DNA from: Pseudopyrenochaeta lycopersici
Lineage: Eukaryota > Ascomycota > Dothideomycetes > Pleosporales > Pseudopyrenochaetaceae
DNA: 64,000 nucleotides
Assembly: GCA_003313425.1 (NCBI GenBank)
Contig: NHZP01000001.1
Location: forward strand, 2,356,001-2,420,000
Direction: 5' to 3'
A program made the position numbers and the translations under genes. Below, one piece after another: positions 33,305-45,366 of this stretch. The notes under the pieces are model-generated. The model made no database searches and was not told where the DNA came from. It saw only the letters and a list, made by a program, of their open reading frames with translations. The number at the start of each line of letters is the position of its first letter. Position 1 is the stretch's first letter.

Positions 33305-36300
33305 GAAGTTATAAATTAGATAATCAATCTACAACCATGGTTGCGCCAGATTCCAATGACCCCAGTGCGACACCCGTTTTTGAGAGCACTGGACATGAAC
33401 CTGAACCCAACATTTCTGCTTCTACTATCTAGAAAACCTGCATTTGCTTAAATCTCGCCAGTAGATATATGGTTGACGTGACTATCACTTTGCAATCGGA
33501 TCTTTGTGGAACCTGTGAAAACCTGCTTGTAGGGGTATTGTCCTCGTCCACGTTGAGGAAGGGAGTTCCACCGGGGAATCCTTGGGAATTGGGAATTGAG
33601 AATTGAAACAGGGTATCCTTTGGAAGCAAAAGTGGGCGCTTTGATAAAACGAGAATAATAGGCAACTATTGTGCCACATCGATCTTGCACCACTGATCGC
33701 TTAGCTGAAGTGTTTCCTTAGTCGCAAGGGCATTTACATTGTCCACAAAACATAGACCAGGTCAAAACCGCACCTTGACCTCGATCCGCAGATTCAATAA
33801 AAAGTCTTCTTGCTGACATCGTTGAAAGCAATTGCCAACCACATCTGAGGAACTAGGCTTCGTAGTCCTGAACTTAGGCTCATTCAAAAGCTGATATCCC
33901 GAGAAACCTCCAGTATATATAACCCCCTCAAAGCTTCGCTTTGGTTGTACGAGTACGATAGCAAATTGCGAGGCTGTCTAAAAATAGAATTTGGTATTCG
34001 CACCTGATCACTAAGATGATGTGCTGTCATCGGCGCGTGCGGAACGAGTACGATCGTTTGAGTGCGTGTCTATGAGATGGAGGCCGGGAATGGGATGCTT
34101 CGTACCCACACAAGTACATGCAATAAAGTCAAAAAAACAAAACAGAAACAAATACTCTTTTCTGAACTCCGTAATACAGGAGGGTGCGAATTATCCGGTC
34201 GCGTATATGTTTGAGGCAGTATTCTCCTGTAAGGATGCCACGGCGTTCCCCTTCATGATTGATTCCTCAGTGTTGGAGAACGTGCACACGTTACAGCCGC
34301 CGCGTTTGGAAAAAGTAATAAGGACGTATATCTTGCAAAGTGTTGCTATCAAAGACACAGGTCTATGGGGTAGAGTGTGAGAGGTTTTGTTCACAGCAGA
34401 TTTAGGTGGCCGATAGTATTCCATATGAGCCATAGCCCACTGACTATGTTACCCCATTTTGACGGTCCGGCTCTTCTTCCCGTCACTGCCATGACCGTGG
34501 AGCTGTCCTTGAATCCCAGGAACGAGGCCGGTGCACCATGTCACTAAAACCGTTCAAGGGAAGCGGGTTAAAAAATATACATACTGGGTCTAGAACTTAG
34601 TCTGGCCGGAGTGAAATCCTCGCGTCTCGACCCATTGACTTGTTTGGATACTTCGCCATAGTCAGAGCTTATGTTTGGCTGTCATGAAGGCCACGTTGAG
34701 ATCACATGCGATTTCCCGCATTGCACTCCTTAAAAATGAGTTCAGTTATTGATAGGGTTCTTTGCAGTAGGACCGTTTACCACTTCATCGGGCTCATGCG
34801 TCCTACCACTGGCTCGGATGATAGTTTATTGTTCCGCGATGATCCCCAGCGTTGTCATCCTCAAGATAGCTTCCGGATAAATTCGCGGTTTAGCTGGCCG
34901 ATGCTGGCAGCAAATCCTGGGCCGCTTCCTCTGAGGCCACCTCGTACGCTGCTAGGCGCCAGATCAGATCTCGTGAGTACCTATACCCATGACAGGGCCT
35001 CAGGATGACCAGCCTAAGCGAATTTGCCACTTTGGCAACACTCCTAATTGAAGCTAGCGGGATCAGCGAGATTCGAGAAGTTCAACTGCATGCATCCTCA
35101 AGACGTCCAGATAAAGATGTGGAGAAATTGCTGTTGCCGCTATATTCCGAATAGTGGGGGATAAGCGGGCACGTGGCGAGCGGTAGTGTCTGAAGGCGAA
35201 GTACCTCTGCCCCACCGAACTCCTCGCTTCCCCATAAACAGCAATTAATACAATTCCAACAACTCGGCACTTGGTATTGCTAACAAGTTCATATATACAG
35301 TATCCCAATGACCAAATTCTGCTCACGTTGCTTGATATGAAATGTGGCTCGACATCTGGTCCCGGCATGTCGAGCATGATTGGCGCCGTTTCCATGCCAT
35401 ATGCACGCCGAGAGCAGGCTTGAAGGCGCGGCTCAAGCTCAGCAGCCACCCTGTTGTCTGCATACGTATAACGGTATAAGCCAACCTCGACTGCACGCGC
35501 ATTATTGGGTTACCGCCCTCTGGCGACTATTCTGGCCTCGTGAATCACAATCGGCTGTCGCAGTTCTTCCCTGGAACCCGCTTAACGATGCAGAGAACCC
35601 AGCTATCGGTTCGCAAATGTGTTTTCTATTGGTGTTGGTGGCCTGTTCCACTTCCACATCCCGGCGTGAAGGTCCATTTATCCACCTTGGCAATTGGCAG
35701 CCCCGTATTGAGAGCCTACCCCACCGCCAGCATCGTCTCTGATTGGTCAACTGTGGCTTGTAGAGTCAAATCCCGAGAAGCATCTCGGATGCTCAATGAG
35801 ATTTTCCGCGGGACGAGTCGCCTGATGAGCCTGGGGGGAGCTGGAGGACTCATGATCAACCCTGTGGAAGATGTAAGCCTCACGGAAATATGAGACGTTT
35901 CCACACTACAGTACAAGCGAGAAATGAAGAAATCGCCACGACAGGCGACTTTTCCTGGAGAAAGGTTCCTCCCGCATGACTTTCTGGGGTACGCGTCTCA
36001 AGTGTGCCCCACCGTGCCAATCACTATGCACGAACACATGGGATTCAAATCACTATTAATTATCATCTATCTAGACCACATGTTCTGGCTATGCGGCACT
36101 CAAATCTATGGTCGAATTCGGTATGCAGGAGCCAATGATCGGATGATAGTCATATCTAGTTGTGTTGTCTCGTGCTCGTGTAAGTTGGAGCGCCTCAAAT
36201 TCTTCGTCTTCTGGAAGATTTCTGTATTCCCCACGGGGCAGCCGCAATATGCTGCCAACGTTGGACCATCAGCATTGCCAGCCAATGACTAGCGCTTACA

Positions 36301-36658
36301 ACACAAAGCCGATGGACTGATAAGTCTCGCCCCCGGTGTTGTCGGCCCTCGTCCCAGTGGGTGGCTTAGAGGATTTTGGTCGGCAGGACGTTATTGGTGC
36401 TTTCCGCATCTGGCTGTCAGACGTCCTGCACAACCCGGCATCCATGTCCGTTAAGCCGCCAGGGACCGGGCATTTGTTTCAATTAGTTTCGATTTTGGAG
36501 TCGCCTTCATTTATGCTGCATCAAGTATAAGTATCAGACGCTGGACGAGGATCACTTTCAACCTCAAGGCTCTTGGCCCCTCTGGTGCAAACTCCAATCT
36601 TCGTTGAACCCGAAGTTCGACTCTCAACCACTCGGCCCCATCACATCTTCTGCTCAAC

Positions 36659-38462
36659 ATGGTTGCTATCGCTATGGGTGCGCCCAAGGGCGACGCCGCA
36701 GCTGCTCGCGAGGAGGCGCCTGAATTTGAGAAGGTTTACTGGCGAAAGGACCCAGGACTACGAAAGCTGTACCTCTGGGCTTCCGTTCTCTGTATTGCCT
36801 CTGCTACCACAGGTTATGATGGGTGAGTAGAATTCAGTGTAACTATTACAAGTTGCTGACAACTCCCTAGTATGATGATGAACTCGTCGCAGCAGATGAA
36901 GCGCTGGGCCAAATACTTCGACGAGCCGGATGACAACCGCCTCGGTATCATGAATAATGCGTACAACATCGGTTCCATTGTCAGCTTTTTCATCGTGTAA
37001 GGAATTCATATTGAAGTTTGTTATGGCCAACAGATTAACAATGTCCAGTCCCTTTTTCACTGAATGGGTCGGACGTAAAATCCCCATTGCTACCGGCTGT
37101 GTGATCATGATTGCTGGTGCCCTCGTCTCCACCTTCTCTACAACCTGGCAGATCTACATGGCTGGCCGTCTCGTCCTCGGTTTCGGCAACTCTTTCGCGC
37201 AGATGTGCTCGCCTATTCTCCTAACTGAGATCTGCCATCCTCAGCACCGCGGTATCTTCACCGCCGTCTACAATTGTCTCTGGAACTTGGGCGCTCTTTT
37301 CGTCGCTTTCATCGCCTGGGGCACCATGCAAGCGGACAGCGAGTGGTCATGGAGGTCCATTACCCTGCTCCAGGGCCTCCCATCTCTGCTCCAGTTGTGC
37401 TTCATTTTCTGGGTTCCAGAGTCACCGCGTTGGTTGATCTCTAAAGAGCGCTATGAGGAGGCTTTGAATATGCTTGCTTATTACCATGCCAACGGCGACA
37501 GGAACAATGCTACCGTCCAGTTCGAGTATGCGGAGATGAGGGACACGATCAGGATGGAGCAAGATGCGAACAAGAACTCCAGCTATATTGACTTCTTGAA
37601 GACCAAGGGTAATCGTTGGAGGGTGGCTATTCTTATCTCTCTCGGTATCATCTCGCAGTACTCTGGTAACGCCTTGTTCTCTAACTATATCAACCTGGTA
37701 TACGTGGGTGCCGGCATTACCGACGAGAACCAGAAGATGGGTGTAAGTATGATCATCCAGTTTCCCATCGCTTGTAGCTAACAAAAACCGCAGCTATCCG
37801 CTGGTGAACGTGTCCTCTACCTCGCTGTTGCTCTCTACGCTGCCACCTTGATCGACAAAGTTGGTCGTCGCCCCCTCTTCCTGACTGCTACGGCAGGTAT
37901 GCTTGGTTCCTTCGTCTGCTGGACCATTACCTGCGCCATCTATGAGAATTCGGGCGAGACTAACAAGTCCGCTGGTTACGCCCAAATCCCCTTTGTCTGG
38001 ATCTTCGGTGTTTGCTACTCCTTCGCTTGGTCTGGTCTGCTTGTGGCCTACGCTCTTGAGATTCTCCCATACCGCCTTCGTGCTAAGGGTCTTACTATCA
38101 TGAATATCACCGTCCAGGCGATCTTGGCTGTTGGTGGTCAGACAAATCCGGTTGCGTGGAAACGTCTCCCCAAGCACTGGAATCTGGCACTCTTCTACAC
38201 TGTGAGTTTTCCTTTGTATTCCACCTTTACAGGATCAATGCTGACAGCTTAATAGCTCTGGATCACCGTCGAACTTATCTGGGTGTATTTCGTCTACCCT
38301 GAGACCAAAGGCCCCACTCTTGAGGAAATTGCCCGTATTTTCGATGGCGCTGATGCAGTTGCGCATATTGATCTCCACGCTATCGAGAAAGATCTTCAGG
38401 AGGATCGTCTTGATAATATCGGCGACGACAAGAACCCGCGTATTGAACAGACGCGTGTCTAA
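36659..38462 (+). CDS. MFS sugar transporter (lactose permease-like)
   Basis: Five exons, 36659-36822, 36871-36996, 37049-37742, 37794-38201 and 38256-38462 (introns 48-54 bp), encode 532 aa. It has the twelve-helix sugar porter layout with family signatures: GYDG near the first helix, WVPESPRWLIS after helix 6, DKVGRRPLF in the second half, and YPETKGPTLEEIARIFDGAD at the C-terminus. Helix 5 reads CSPILLTEICHPQHRG. The sequence resembles the fungal lactose permease/hexose transporter group; the transported sugar is unknown. All splice phases close without stops. The start MVAIAMGAPKGDAAA gives a cytosolic N-tail of normal length. Confidence 0.9.
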
Positions 38463-39581
38463 GCTGTCTACTTTCATTCGCTATTAAGGAGAGCTTAAGG
38501 GGAGCAATGGAGAGGGTAGTAATATTAAAGCACAGTGGGAGTGTTCGCGAAGAGCTATTGCTAGAGTAGCCCAGTTTGAATCCAAACCGTCCCTTTCGCC
38601 TCTTATCATTTGACTTTCGTTGAATTTCGTTCTCTAAACTTTGAAGTACTACCTCTGGCCAAAATTGTGCCGATGTACATTTATACTGCGCATCACTGAA
38701 GTGAACGTATTCGTAGTAAGAAAGTGCATCATGGAGACGGTTTGTTCTTGCTTTCGACTAGGCTAACCCTTGGTTTAGCATCACTCACCTTATGATTCGA
38801 TTTTGGACACCGCAGCCGTGTCAAACCAATGCAAGATATGAAGGTTTCCTTAGCATCTCACATGGCACAACGTCTCAGTCTGGGCAATTACCTCCTTGAC
38901 ACCATTCATTTTTTGTGTAATCTGGCGTGAGCTTACTATGCCTCCAATTTGCCTGATACGTCACTGCATAAATTGCGTTCGCGACTTCCAAATAGTACAT
39001 TGTTGTAATATCTCCGGAGGACTTTCTTTTCAACCCCCATACTGTCACAGGATTGGATGCAGCAAGTAGCATTATGTGTAATCCCCAGCAGCAATATGCA
39101 CGAAAGAAGAACGAGCAGTAGCCATCAAAATTATTCTAACCTAGTTCTACTTCAGTGAGTTGAGATGCCGAATCAAAGCACCTCCTGACATATTGGCGGG
39201 TGGCCGTAAACCACGGCATTTATTGGACAGGCCCAAAACCACACAGATAAGAACGCGAACGCAGAAAAGGATAATCCGTGCCAGACTTTCATCGCAGTTG
39301 ATATAATATCTAGCAATATCTAGAATCTTGTTTGAACTGTTGGATGGTTGGTGTCCACACTCTGAATTGATGGCGATTGTTTGCTAAGCGACAAACCCAA
39401 GTTCATAATACTGTCATCTGACCGGGAGATCAATACAATGTAGTACTGCGGTAGTTCAGTGCAGTAGCATGTCTTAGAAATTTACCAAAGACTGCATCTT
39501 GGTTTCACCAAGAAGTCATCCACCAAGTTCATATACTGTGCATAGGGAACAAGTTGAAGATACTCGAGCAAGCTATTAATA
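38463..39581. other. Intergenic
   Basis: 1.1 kb, AT-leaning, with the transporter 3' region. No gene seen. Confidence 0.4.
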
Positions 39582-40282
39582 TTAAAAACCTGTTGGAGTC
39601 GTGTTTGGGTATGGAATATGAACGTCCACCTTCAATCTAATCCCTCTACTTTGTGCTTCGTTGCGCAATGACCCCCCAAAAGCGTTGAATAGTTCCGACC
39701 AATCCTCCGTAACTCCTACCCTATACATTCCCGGTACCCAGAAAAAGTGAATTTCGCGGAGGCTTTCATGTTCGAACAAACGCGAGAACTTCATCTTTAC
39801 CTCAATTTCCTGGATTGTTCGGGGGCGCGGCACTCTGGACTCCTTGCGCGTCAGGGCCAACATGTCAAGCGGAATGGTGAAAGATAGGTGACGGAGACCA
39901 GGGCAGCGCGAGACAACGTCTTGAACGCAGTTTATTGGCGCGAGATACGGCTTGGAGTCGTAAGAGCTGGCATAGCACGGTTGTGGCTGGGTAAACTCGA
40001 GAAAGCGTACGTTTTGGTACGCGATATCGTTCGGAAATTGCGAGAGCATGTTCTCGATGGTAGAGAATGTTGTAGTATCAACCACTAATATCGTGCGGCG
40101 CAAAAGACTTGATGATTGAGGAGGAGGCAGTGCGGAAGGCGACGAGTGAGGAAGCGAACTGCAGGGCCACCAAGGCGCGCTGGGACTTTGAGAGATGCCT
40201 GGAGATTGATCATGAGGTATGCATAAATCTCATTGCGCAGCTCCAATGGGAGTTCCATCAAAAGACTTCTTTTCGAGGCCAT
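39582..40282 (-). pseudogene. F-box-like protein gene, frame-broken
   Basis: From ATG 40282 the frame reads MASKRSLLMELPLELRNEIY, an F-box-like start of the kind common in Pleosporales hypothetical proteins, and stops with TAG at 40085-40087. A second frame overlaps it from 40,103 (TILVVDTTTFSTIENML) and runs to 39,582, with leucine-rich content (CPGLRHLSFTIPLDML). The two halves look like one protein of about 230 aa joined by a shift near 40,095; the only GT..AG pair there would be a 24-bp intron, which is too short. The break may be a true indel or a sequence error. F-box proteins recruit substrates to SCF ubiquitin ligases; this assignment is tentative. Confidence 0.45.
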
Positions 40283-41108
40283 GATGGTCAATGGGGATCA
40301 AGGTGACTAGGGGAGGTACTTCAGTACTCAAGTAAATCATGTGCGCAGATACGTACTGCAAAGGGGACAAGTCATACCAGGAGAAGTGTTTGTAGTCAGG
40401 AGTACTATTAAAAAGAACAGCACAGAAGACAATGAGGCTGCAGAGTTATTGAGATTAGGCTACAAGGCTGCCTCGGTGTGGCTGGGCAATGCAGAGTACG
40501 AACTCGACTGCGGAACACTCCAATCCATGCCAAAGAGGCAAGCACATAGCCCAGTACAGCGAGTTTGAATGAATACTACAAGATGAATGAATACTACAAT
40601 AAGTCAGGTATTTTACAAGGAATAAGTGTCTCTGCACCCAGGTGGAGGGATAAGCCAATTCAAATCCGATGTTCATCTCCATTTTGATTGTGCGACCATC
40701 CTGCTCAAGCTTTCGTCTGCCAAAAGACACAGGAGTGCGACCTCACAAGAAATGTGATGGTCTACGATGCACGAGAGGGTCGGTGTCTGTCAGCAGCTCC
40801 GTTATCTTCGGTTGCGCAAGTCTTTGACGAATAAAGTAGGATTCAAACTGCGCCACTATTTTTCAGTCCATGGTATTGGAAGGATTGACGGGCAGACGAC
40901 AGCAGACAAAACCGGAACATCAGCTCGGATGCTCCTTGTCTCGGAGTGGCAGCTCATCACAAATTGGAGATGCTTTTCCATGGGCATGATGACAGTTTCT
41001 TCACAGGCTCGCGGCATTAGAAAGTCATTGTAGAAGTTCGTGGCAATTAAGACATCTTGGTAGATCGATCATACTTCATCCGTCATTAAGTTTCATAGAT
41101 TAGACCCT
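40283..41108. other. Intergenic
   Basis: Short open frames only. A stretch near 40,730-40,780 translates to a Lys/Cys-rich piece recalling half of a Zn2Cys6 motif, but it lacks the other cysteines and context. Confidence 0.35.
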
Positions 41109-42401
41109 TCACGGCGCCTTCAAATCCTGGGCTAACTGACTTCTCAGCCTACTGACTTCTTCATGCTCCTTCTTCAAAACCTTCCAGTCCCATGCCTCAT
41201 ACCCAAAGCTCCAAATCTTCTCTGCAACGCTCCGTCCCCATTTACTCATCGGCCCGTAATCATCCCCCTTACTACTCTTCCGGCCCACATGCTGGACCAA
41301 TGGCGGTGTGACCGCGTATCGCAACTCGCCCCGCTCATTTGCAAAATCTTCGGTCAAGACGTCCATGTAACCGAGGGGCCGCTCTTTAAAATAGGCAACG
41401 AGTTCGAGCGCTTTGGTGTTGGGGAATACGAAGGCTTGAGAGCAGCATCCGAATTGTGACATTTCGTGTACGCCGTGCGGAAGAGGGAGCACGGTTATGC
41501 GGCCGAGAAAGAAGAACGAGAGTATAACGACTGCAAGGAGGGCGTACATGGAGAGGAAGGTGCGCGGGGTCATCAAGGCAAGGGAAAGGCGTGTTGTCGG
41601 TTTCGTGAAGCGTATTAGGAGGATTGCGATGGTGGGTATGGCGGCTACAAGGATCGAGTTGAAGAGGTAGGTCTTCCAGTCTTCGGAGTTCCAGCCTAGG
41701 AATTCTTCTGTGTAGAATAGGCGCAAGTAGAGGAAGTCGGGCTTTGAGCGCCGGAGTGCCGCTTGTTGCTCTGCATCATGGATTGCGGCGATTGTGCGAT
41801 GATACCACCCATCTATGGCAACCGTATCGTCCTCGAAGATTGCAATGTATGGCGTGAACTGCTCGGCGCATTTGGTTAAGAGGTATGAGTAGTCGAACAA
41901 GCCCTTTTCGATAAAATTCCCGCCTTTTGCTTCCATGTTCACGATATACTGCATTCGGTCCTTGCCAAATTCGTATGTTGTGACCTCATCCACAAGCCCT
42001 GATAGCCAGGCTTCGCCGTACGCTGGGTGTACCGCAGGGTTCGAGTGTGGAAGGAACACGATGAAATATATCTCCTGTCTCTCCTCCGGAGTCAATCCAT
42101 CTAACAAGGATCCAACTGTTTCCGGCAAGTATTGCGCAGCCTCGCGCTTGAAAGATGGTATCCCAACACATAGTTTCCTCTTCTTTTCATCGCCAGCTTT
42201 GACCACGTTGGCTGGATTATATGACGATATGAAATCGTCGGCCTGCTGTCGTCTGATTGCAGAGTATCGCGGCGCGTAGCCTTTTCGCGGGTTGAAGAAT
42301 AAGGATGTCGGGTCGCGCGCGGATACCGAGTTGATCGTATAAAGGAATGAAAGCGCCACGAAGATGGCAATGGCTGTTACGAGGCGCGCAGACAAGAACA
42401 T
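41109..42401 (-). CDS. PGAP4/TMEM246-like GPI-glycan glycosyltransferase
   Basis: Intronless frame of 430 aa. An N-terminal signal anchor (about residues 7-25) is followed by a GT-A-like lumenal domain (KLCVGIPSFKREAAQYLPET) with an EDD motif at 190-192 (IAIFEDDTVAIDGWYHR). The domain is interrupted by two further transmembrane helices (about 247-264 and 282-300) before the C-terminal half (MSQFGCCSQAFVFPN). A glycosyltransferase domain split by a tandem transmembrane hairpin is the distinguishing architecture of PGAP4, which in animals adds GalNAc to GPI anchors in the Golgi. The fungal sugar donor and acceptor are not known from sequence. The start ATG 42401 places the signal anchor directly at the N-terminus. 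Confidence 0.78.
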   Translation of the reverse strand: MFLSARLVTAIAIFVALSFLYTINSVSARDPTSLFFNPRKGYAPRYSAIRRQQADDFISSYNPANVVKAGDEKKRKLCVGIPSFKREAAQYLPETVGSLLDGLTPEERQEIYFIVFLPHSNPAVHPAYGEAWLSGLVDEVTTYEFGKDRMQYIVNMEAKGGNFIEKGLFDYSYLLTKCAEQFTPYIAIFEDDTVAIDGWYHRTIAAIHDAEQQAALRRSKPDFLYLRLFYTEEFLGWNSEDWKTYLFNSILVAAIPTIAILLIRFTKPTTRLSLALMTPRTFLSMYALLAVVILSFFFLGRITVLPLPHGVHEMSQFGCCSQAFVFPNTKALELVAYFKERPLGYMDVLTEDFANERGELRYAVTPPLVQHVGRKSSKGDDYGPMSKWGRSVAEKIWSFGYEAWDWKVLKKEHEEVSRLRSQLAQDLKAP

Positions 42402-43618
42402 AGTGGACTGGAGCGTGAACGCTATTCAGGGGTATCATAAAGCATCGCAACGCAGACAACGATAACAGAAAGGGGAAGCAGCGTTCTAGGAGTGATCATG
42501 ACATCGGATGGAAATCGCGAAGGTAGAGAAAAAGACAGGAGCCAGCATACCCATGACCTGGCGGCCGGCCTAACGACGGTTCAGGCCCGTTGAGGGAAGC
42601 AGTGGCTAAACGATGTTAAAATTAACGACAAGGATGTAGTTAGCCGTGACTAATCACGAGCTCCTTCATCCTTGGTAATTTGAACTCAGGAGACAAAGAG
42701 TGGATGCGCGTGGAGAACCACAAGATCAGAGACATTGACAAAAAGACAAAGTGAGCAAACGAACGAAAAGAATATACACTGGCAGAAGTCGACATGTCCG
42801 AGACCGAGTTTTCTTGCTTGGGACAGCGTCAGCCAGGAGTCGAAATCCCCCTTAGGGGCCAGCACGTTCATTATCATGTCTATGGCTCGAAGCGTAGTGC
42901 AGCCAGTGATGTCTGTTCAATTTCTCAATGTTCCTTTCATTCTGAGTAACCCAAGTTGCTCGGTTCGAGGAGCACGTGGCCCAACGTCAAGTAAAGAAGA
43001 AGGCAATTCTGAATATTGGTATTAGAACAAACAAAATTTCCACAAAGTACATAAGTTCGTTGGGAGTAGATAGTGAAGAAAGAGATTCCAATGTGGCAGC
43101 GCATGAAAATCATTGAGTAAGCGTTCTTTTAGAGTGGGCTTGAACACCATTATGCGCTCCCTTGCGTCGTGGGTCTGACTGTCAGAGACGTCAATACAGC
43201 AGACCTGGAAGTATGCAGGACTAGGGAGTCAAATACAAGCAGCCAGTCACGACTACCTCTTCGGTCCGCCTCACAAAGCACTTGTGTCTCAAAGTATGTG
43301 GAGATGATGAATCACGTGGCAGCGCGCGGCTTGTCAAGTGCGCTACGGCAAATGGCGTCATACCGAACATTGAAGGTTGAGCAGACGAACCAGCCTCATC
43401 TCGAGTGGATTTTTGGACACCAACGCTCGTAGGGGCTTTCCATAAATTGACTCATATTTCTACACAGCCCGAGCAGCTTCTGCCCACCTGAGTCAGATAG
43501 CGTTGACTCACCTGGCTTGATCACCTCGCTTACCAGTGGCATCGCTCATATAGGGTAGTACCAACGGCCGCATCTCGAGTCCGGTCACGTAACGATTCAC
43601 GAAAGTTGGTGCATTATC
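42402..43618. other. Intergenic
   Basis: 1.2 kb between divergent genes. No convincing gene or regulatory motif identified. Confidence 0.4.
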
Positions 43619-45366
43619 ATGCCCAAGAAACATGCGCCCTCTTATGCGCAAACAAAACCGTCTTATGTTCACCCTTCGTTACAAAGCTCGCGCTCCGCGA
43701 CACCCTCCGGCCCGTCCGAACCCCAAACAGTAACCCAGCGCATACAACAGCTTCGTCGTGAACAGGCACCACGAGCAACGCCGGAACAAAGAAATGAGAT
43801 GACTGCGGCAGTAAGCAACCGTACCGTCCCGCCAGATCTAAGGCGCATCCTACACATACCCGAAGTTAATGCTCCCAAACCAAAGGCTGGCATGCGGACT
43901 CGGAGGGTCATGGGCGGCGCAAGGCCGCCACCGGGACCTGCCGCACCGAGCAGCTGGATGCAGAGAAGTCGATATGCGCCGGCGCATATGCGGGGAAGAA
44001 AGCACTCGGGCGCCGAGTATGTATCCTCAAGATTTGGCATGCTGGCGAGGGTGACGGACGAAGACTTCAAGGTACGATTCTCCTGTATTTCTCATTGAAC
44101 CCTGCACGTGTCCTCGGGCTTAATTATTCCTGTTCAGGCTTCTTACTCTATACGCAGCGTCTACCCCCACCAAGAAGTCTCGTACATCAATGCCTACGAA
44201 CGTTCGCGACTCATTGGGTAGAACTATCGGAATACGAGCAACACTATATATCTTCCCTACCGATATCGCTCAAAGAAGACTTGCTGAGCTATCTCACCAT
44301 ATATGGCAATAGCGGATGTCTGGACTTCAACTCGTTCAAGATTCTGTTTCAGAATGATGAAGGCACAGGCACTCTTAGCTGGGACGAGGTACGATTTCTC
44401 GACTTGACAGGACTCCTGAATGAGCACTTCACGATAAGCGAGCTAGGCAAGTGCCTCAAGCATCCAGTCACTTCATTGGTGCAGGACTTCGAGAAGCTCG
44501 ATACAAGAGATGTAAATCCCAGCAAAGCAAAACACAACGTAGCCGCAGCAGTCGCCGAATCTTGGGAGGAAGTCGTGGAGGAGACAGCAATCGCTCAACC
44601 AGTCCTGGCAGCGAAACTTCAAATACCGCACTTCACCAACCTCAGTAGACTTTCGCTGGCTCACCCAGGACCATGGGCATCATGGCCTGCCCTACTGCGG
44701 ATTTCACCACACCTGAGCAAAATCACGCACCTCTCGCTCGCATACTGGCCCCGACCTTCGACCACTCCTAACGCTAATACCACATCCATGGTGTCGAACC
44801 ATACAAGCGTCGCCCTAGGCGGTTCGCACTTCTACTCCGACCTCGATGACGACTGGCACGAGGCCGCCAACATCTTACGGCGCTTCTCTGTCAATACATA
44901 CTCACTCCAGTGGCTCGACCTCGAGGGCTGCAACTGGCTCAAAGCCCTCACCTGGCGGTCAGTATTCCTTCCAACGTCTCCCGCGCCTGACAGTCACGAG
45001 TCAGAAGTCTGGCAAATGCACTCGACATCACCGGGTCCAGACTGGAATGATGCTTGGCGGCGCATTGTGTATATGAACGTCTTTCAGGGCTGGATACCGT
45101 CTGATCAACAGAGCTTACAGAACATGCCTGCGGGCATTGTACCGGTGCAATTGATGCGCTGGTTGCGGGAAAACAAGCACAAGGAGGATGTAGGGTGGAA
45201 GTTGAACGGTCAGGAGACGGGACATGCCGTTGCCGAATGGGTGCAGCGAGAAAAGATGGCAAGGGTTGTTGGGCAGGAGATCCATGGGATTAGGAAGGGT
45301 GGGGAGGGGGCGTGGTGTACGGTTGACTATGGATGGGGTTCTGCTACTGGCGAGAAGGTGTCGTGA
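43619..45366 (+). CDS. Conserved-looking hypothetical protein with LRR-like segment; possible frame break
   Basis: Exon 1 (43619-44071) begins MPKKHAPSYAQTKPS and is basic and Pro-rich, with QRIQQLRREQAPRATPEQR and VPPDLRRILHIPE. Exon 2 runs to 45366 and includes an acidic/helical part (ELSEYEQHYISSLPISLKED) and leucine-rich segments (NLSRLSLAHPGPWASW, LQWLDLEGCNWLKAL). The best acceptor (TGTTCAG at 44137) opens a strongly protein-like frame (VYPHQEVSYINAYERSRLI) that hits TAG at 44219, while the rest of the gene is one frame over. A second acceptor at 44157 gives an uninterrupted 553-aa protein but replaces that segment with an unlikely sequence. A single-base indel near 44,215 is therefore suspected. 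Function unknown. Confidence 0.7.

Larger units (their letters stand above)
29383..36658. other. 7-kb gene-poor region with broken coding fragments
   Basis: No intact gene was recognised. The left part (about 29,600-30,150) and 33,700-34,200 look AT-rich. Open frames are short, and several look protein-like but lack partners. The two best are listed separately (30,174-30,620 and 31,975-33,304). No transposase, reverse transcriptase or long terminal repeats were seen by eye. Confidence 0.4.

Noticed and set aside
35063..35449. Kinase subdomain IX-like phrase on the minus strand (WSLGYCIYELVS)
   Set aside because: No VAIK, HRD or DFG motifs nearby in any frame, so not called as a kinase.
40720..40800. 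Fragment resembling half of a Zn2Cys6 DNA-binding motif (HKKCDGLRCTR)
   Set aside because: Only two cysteines, no upstream CxxC partner and no downstream transcription-factor domain.
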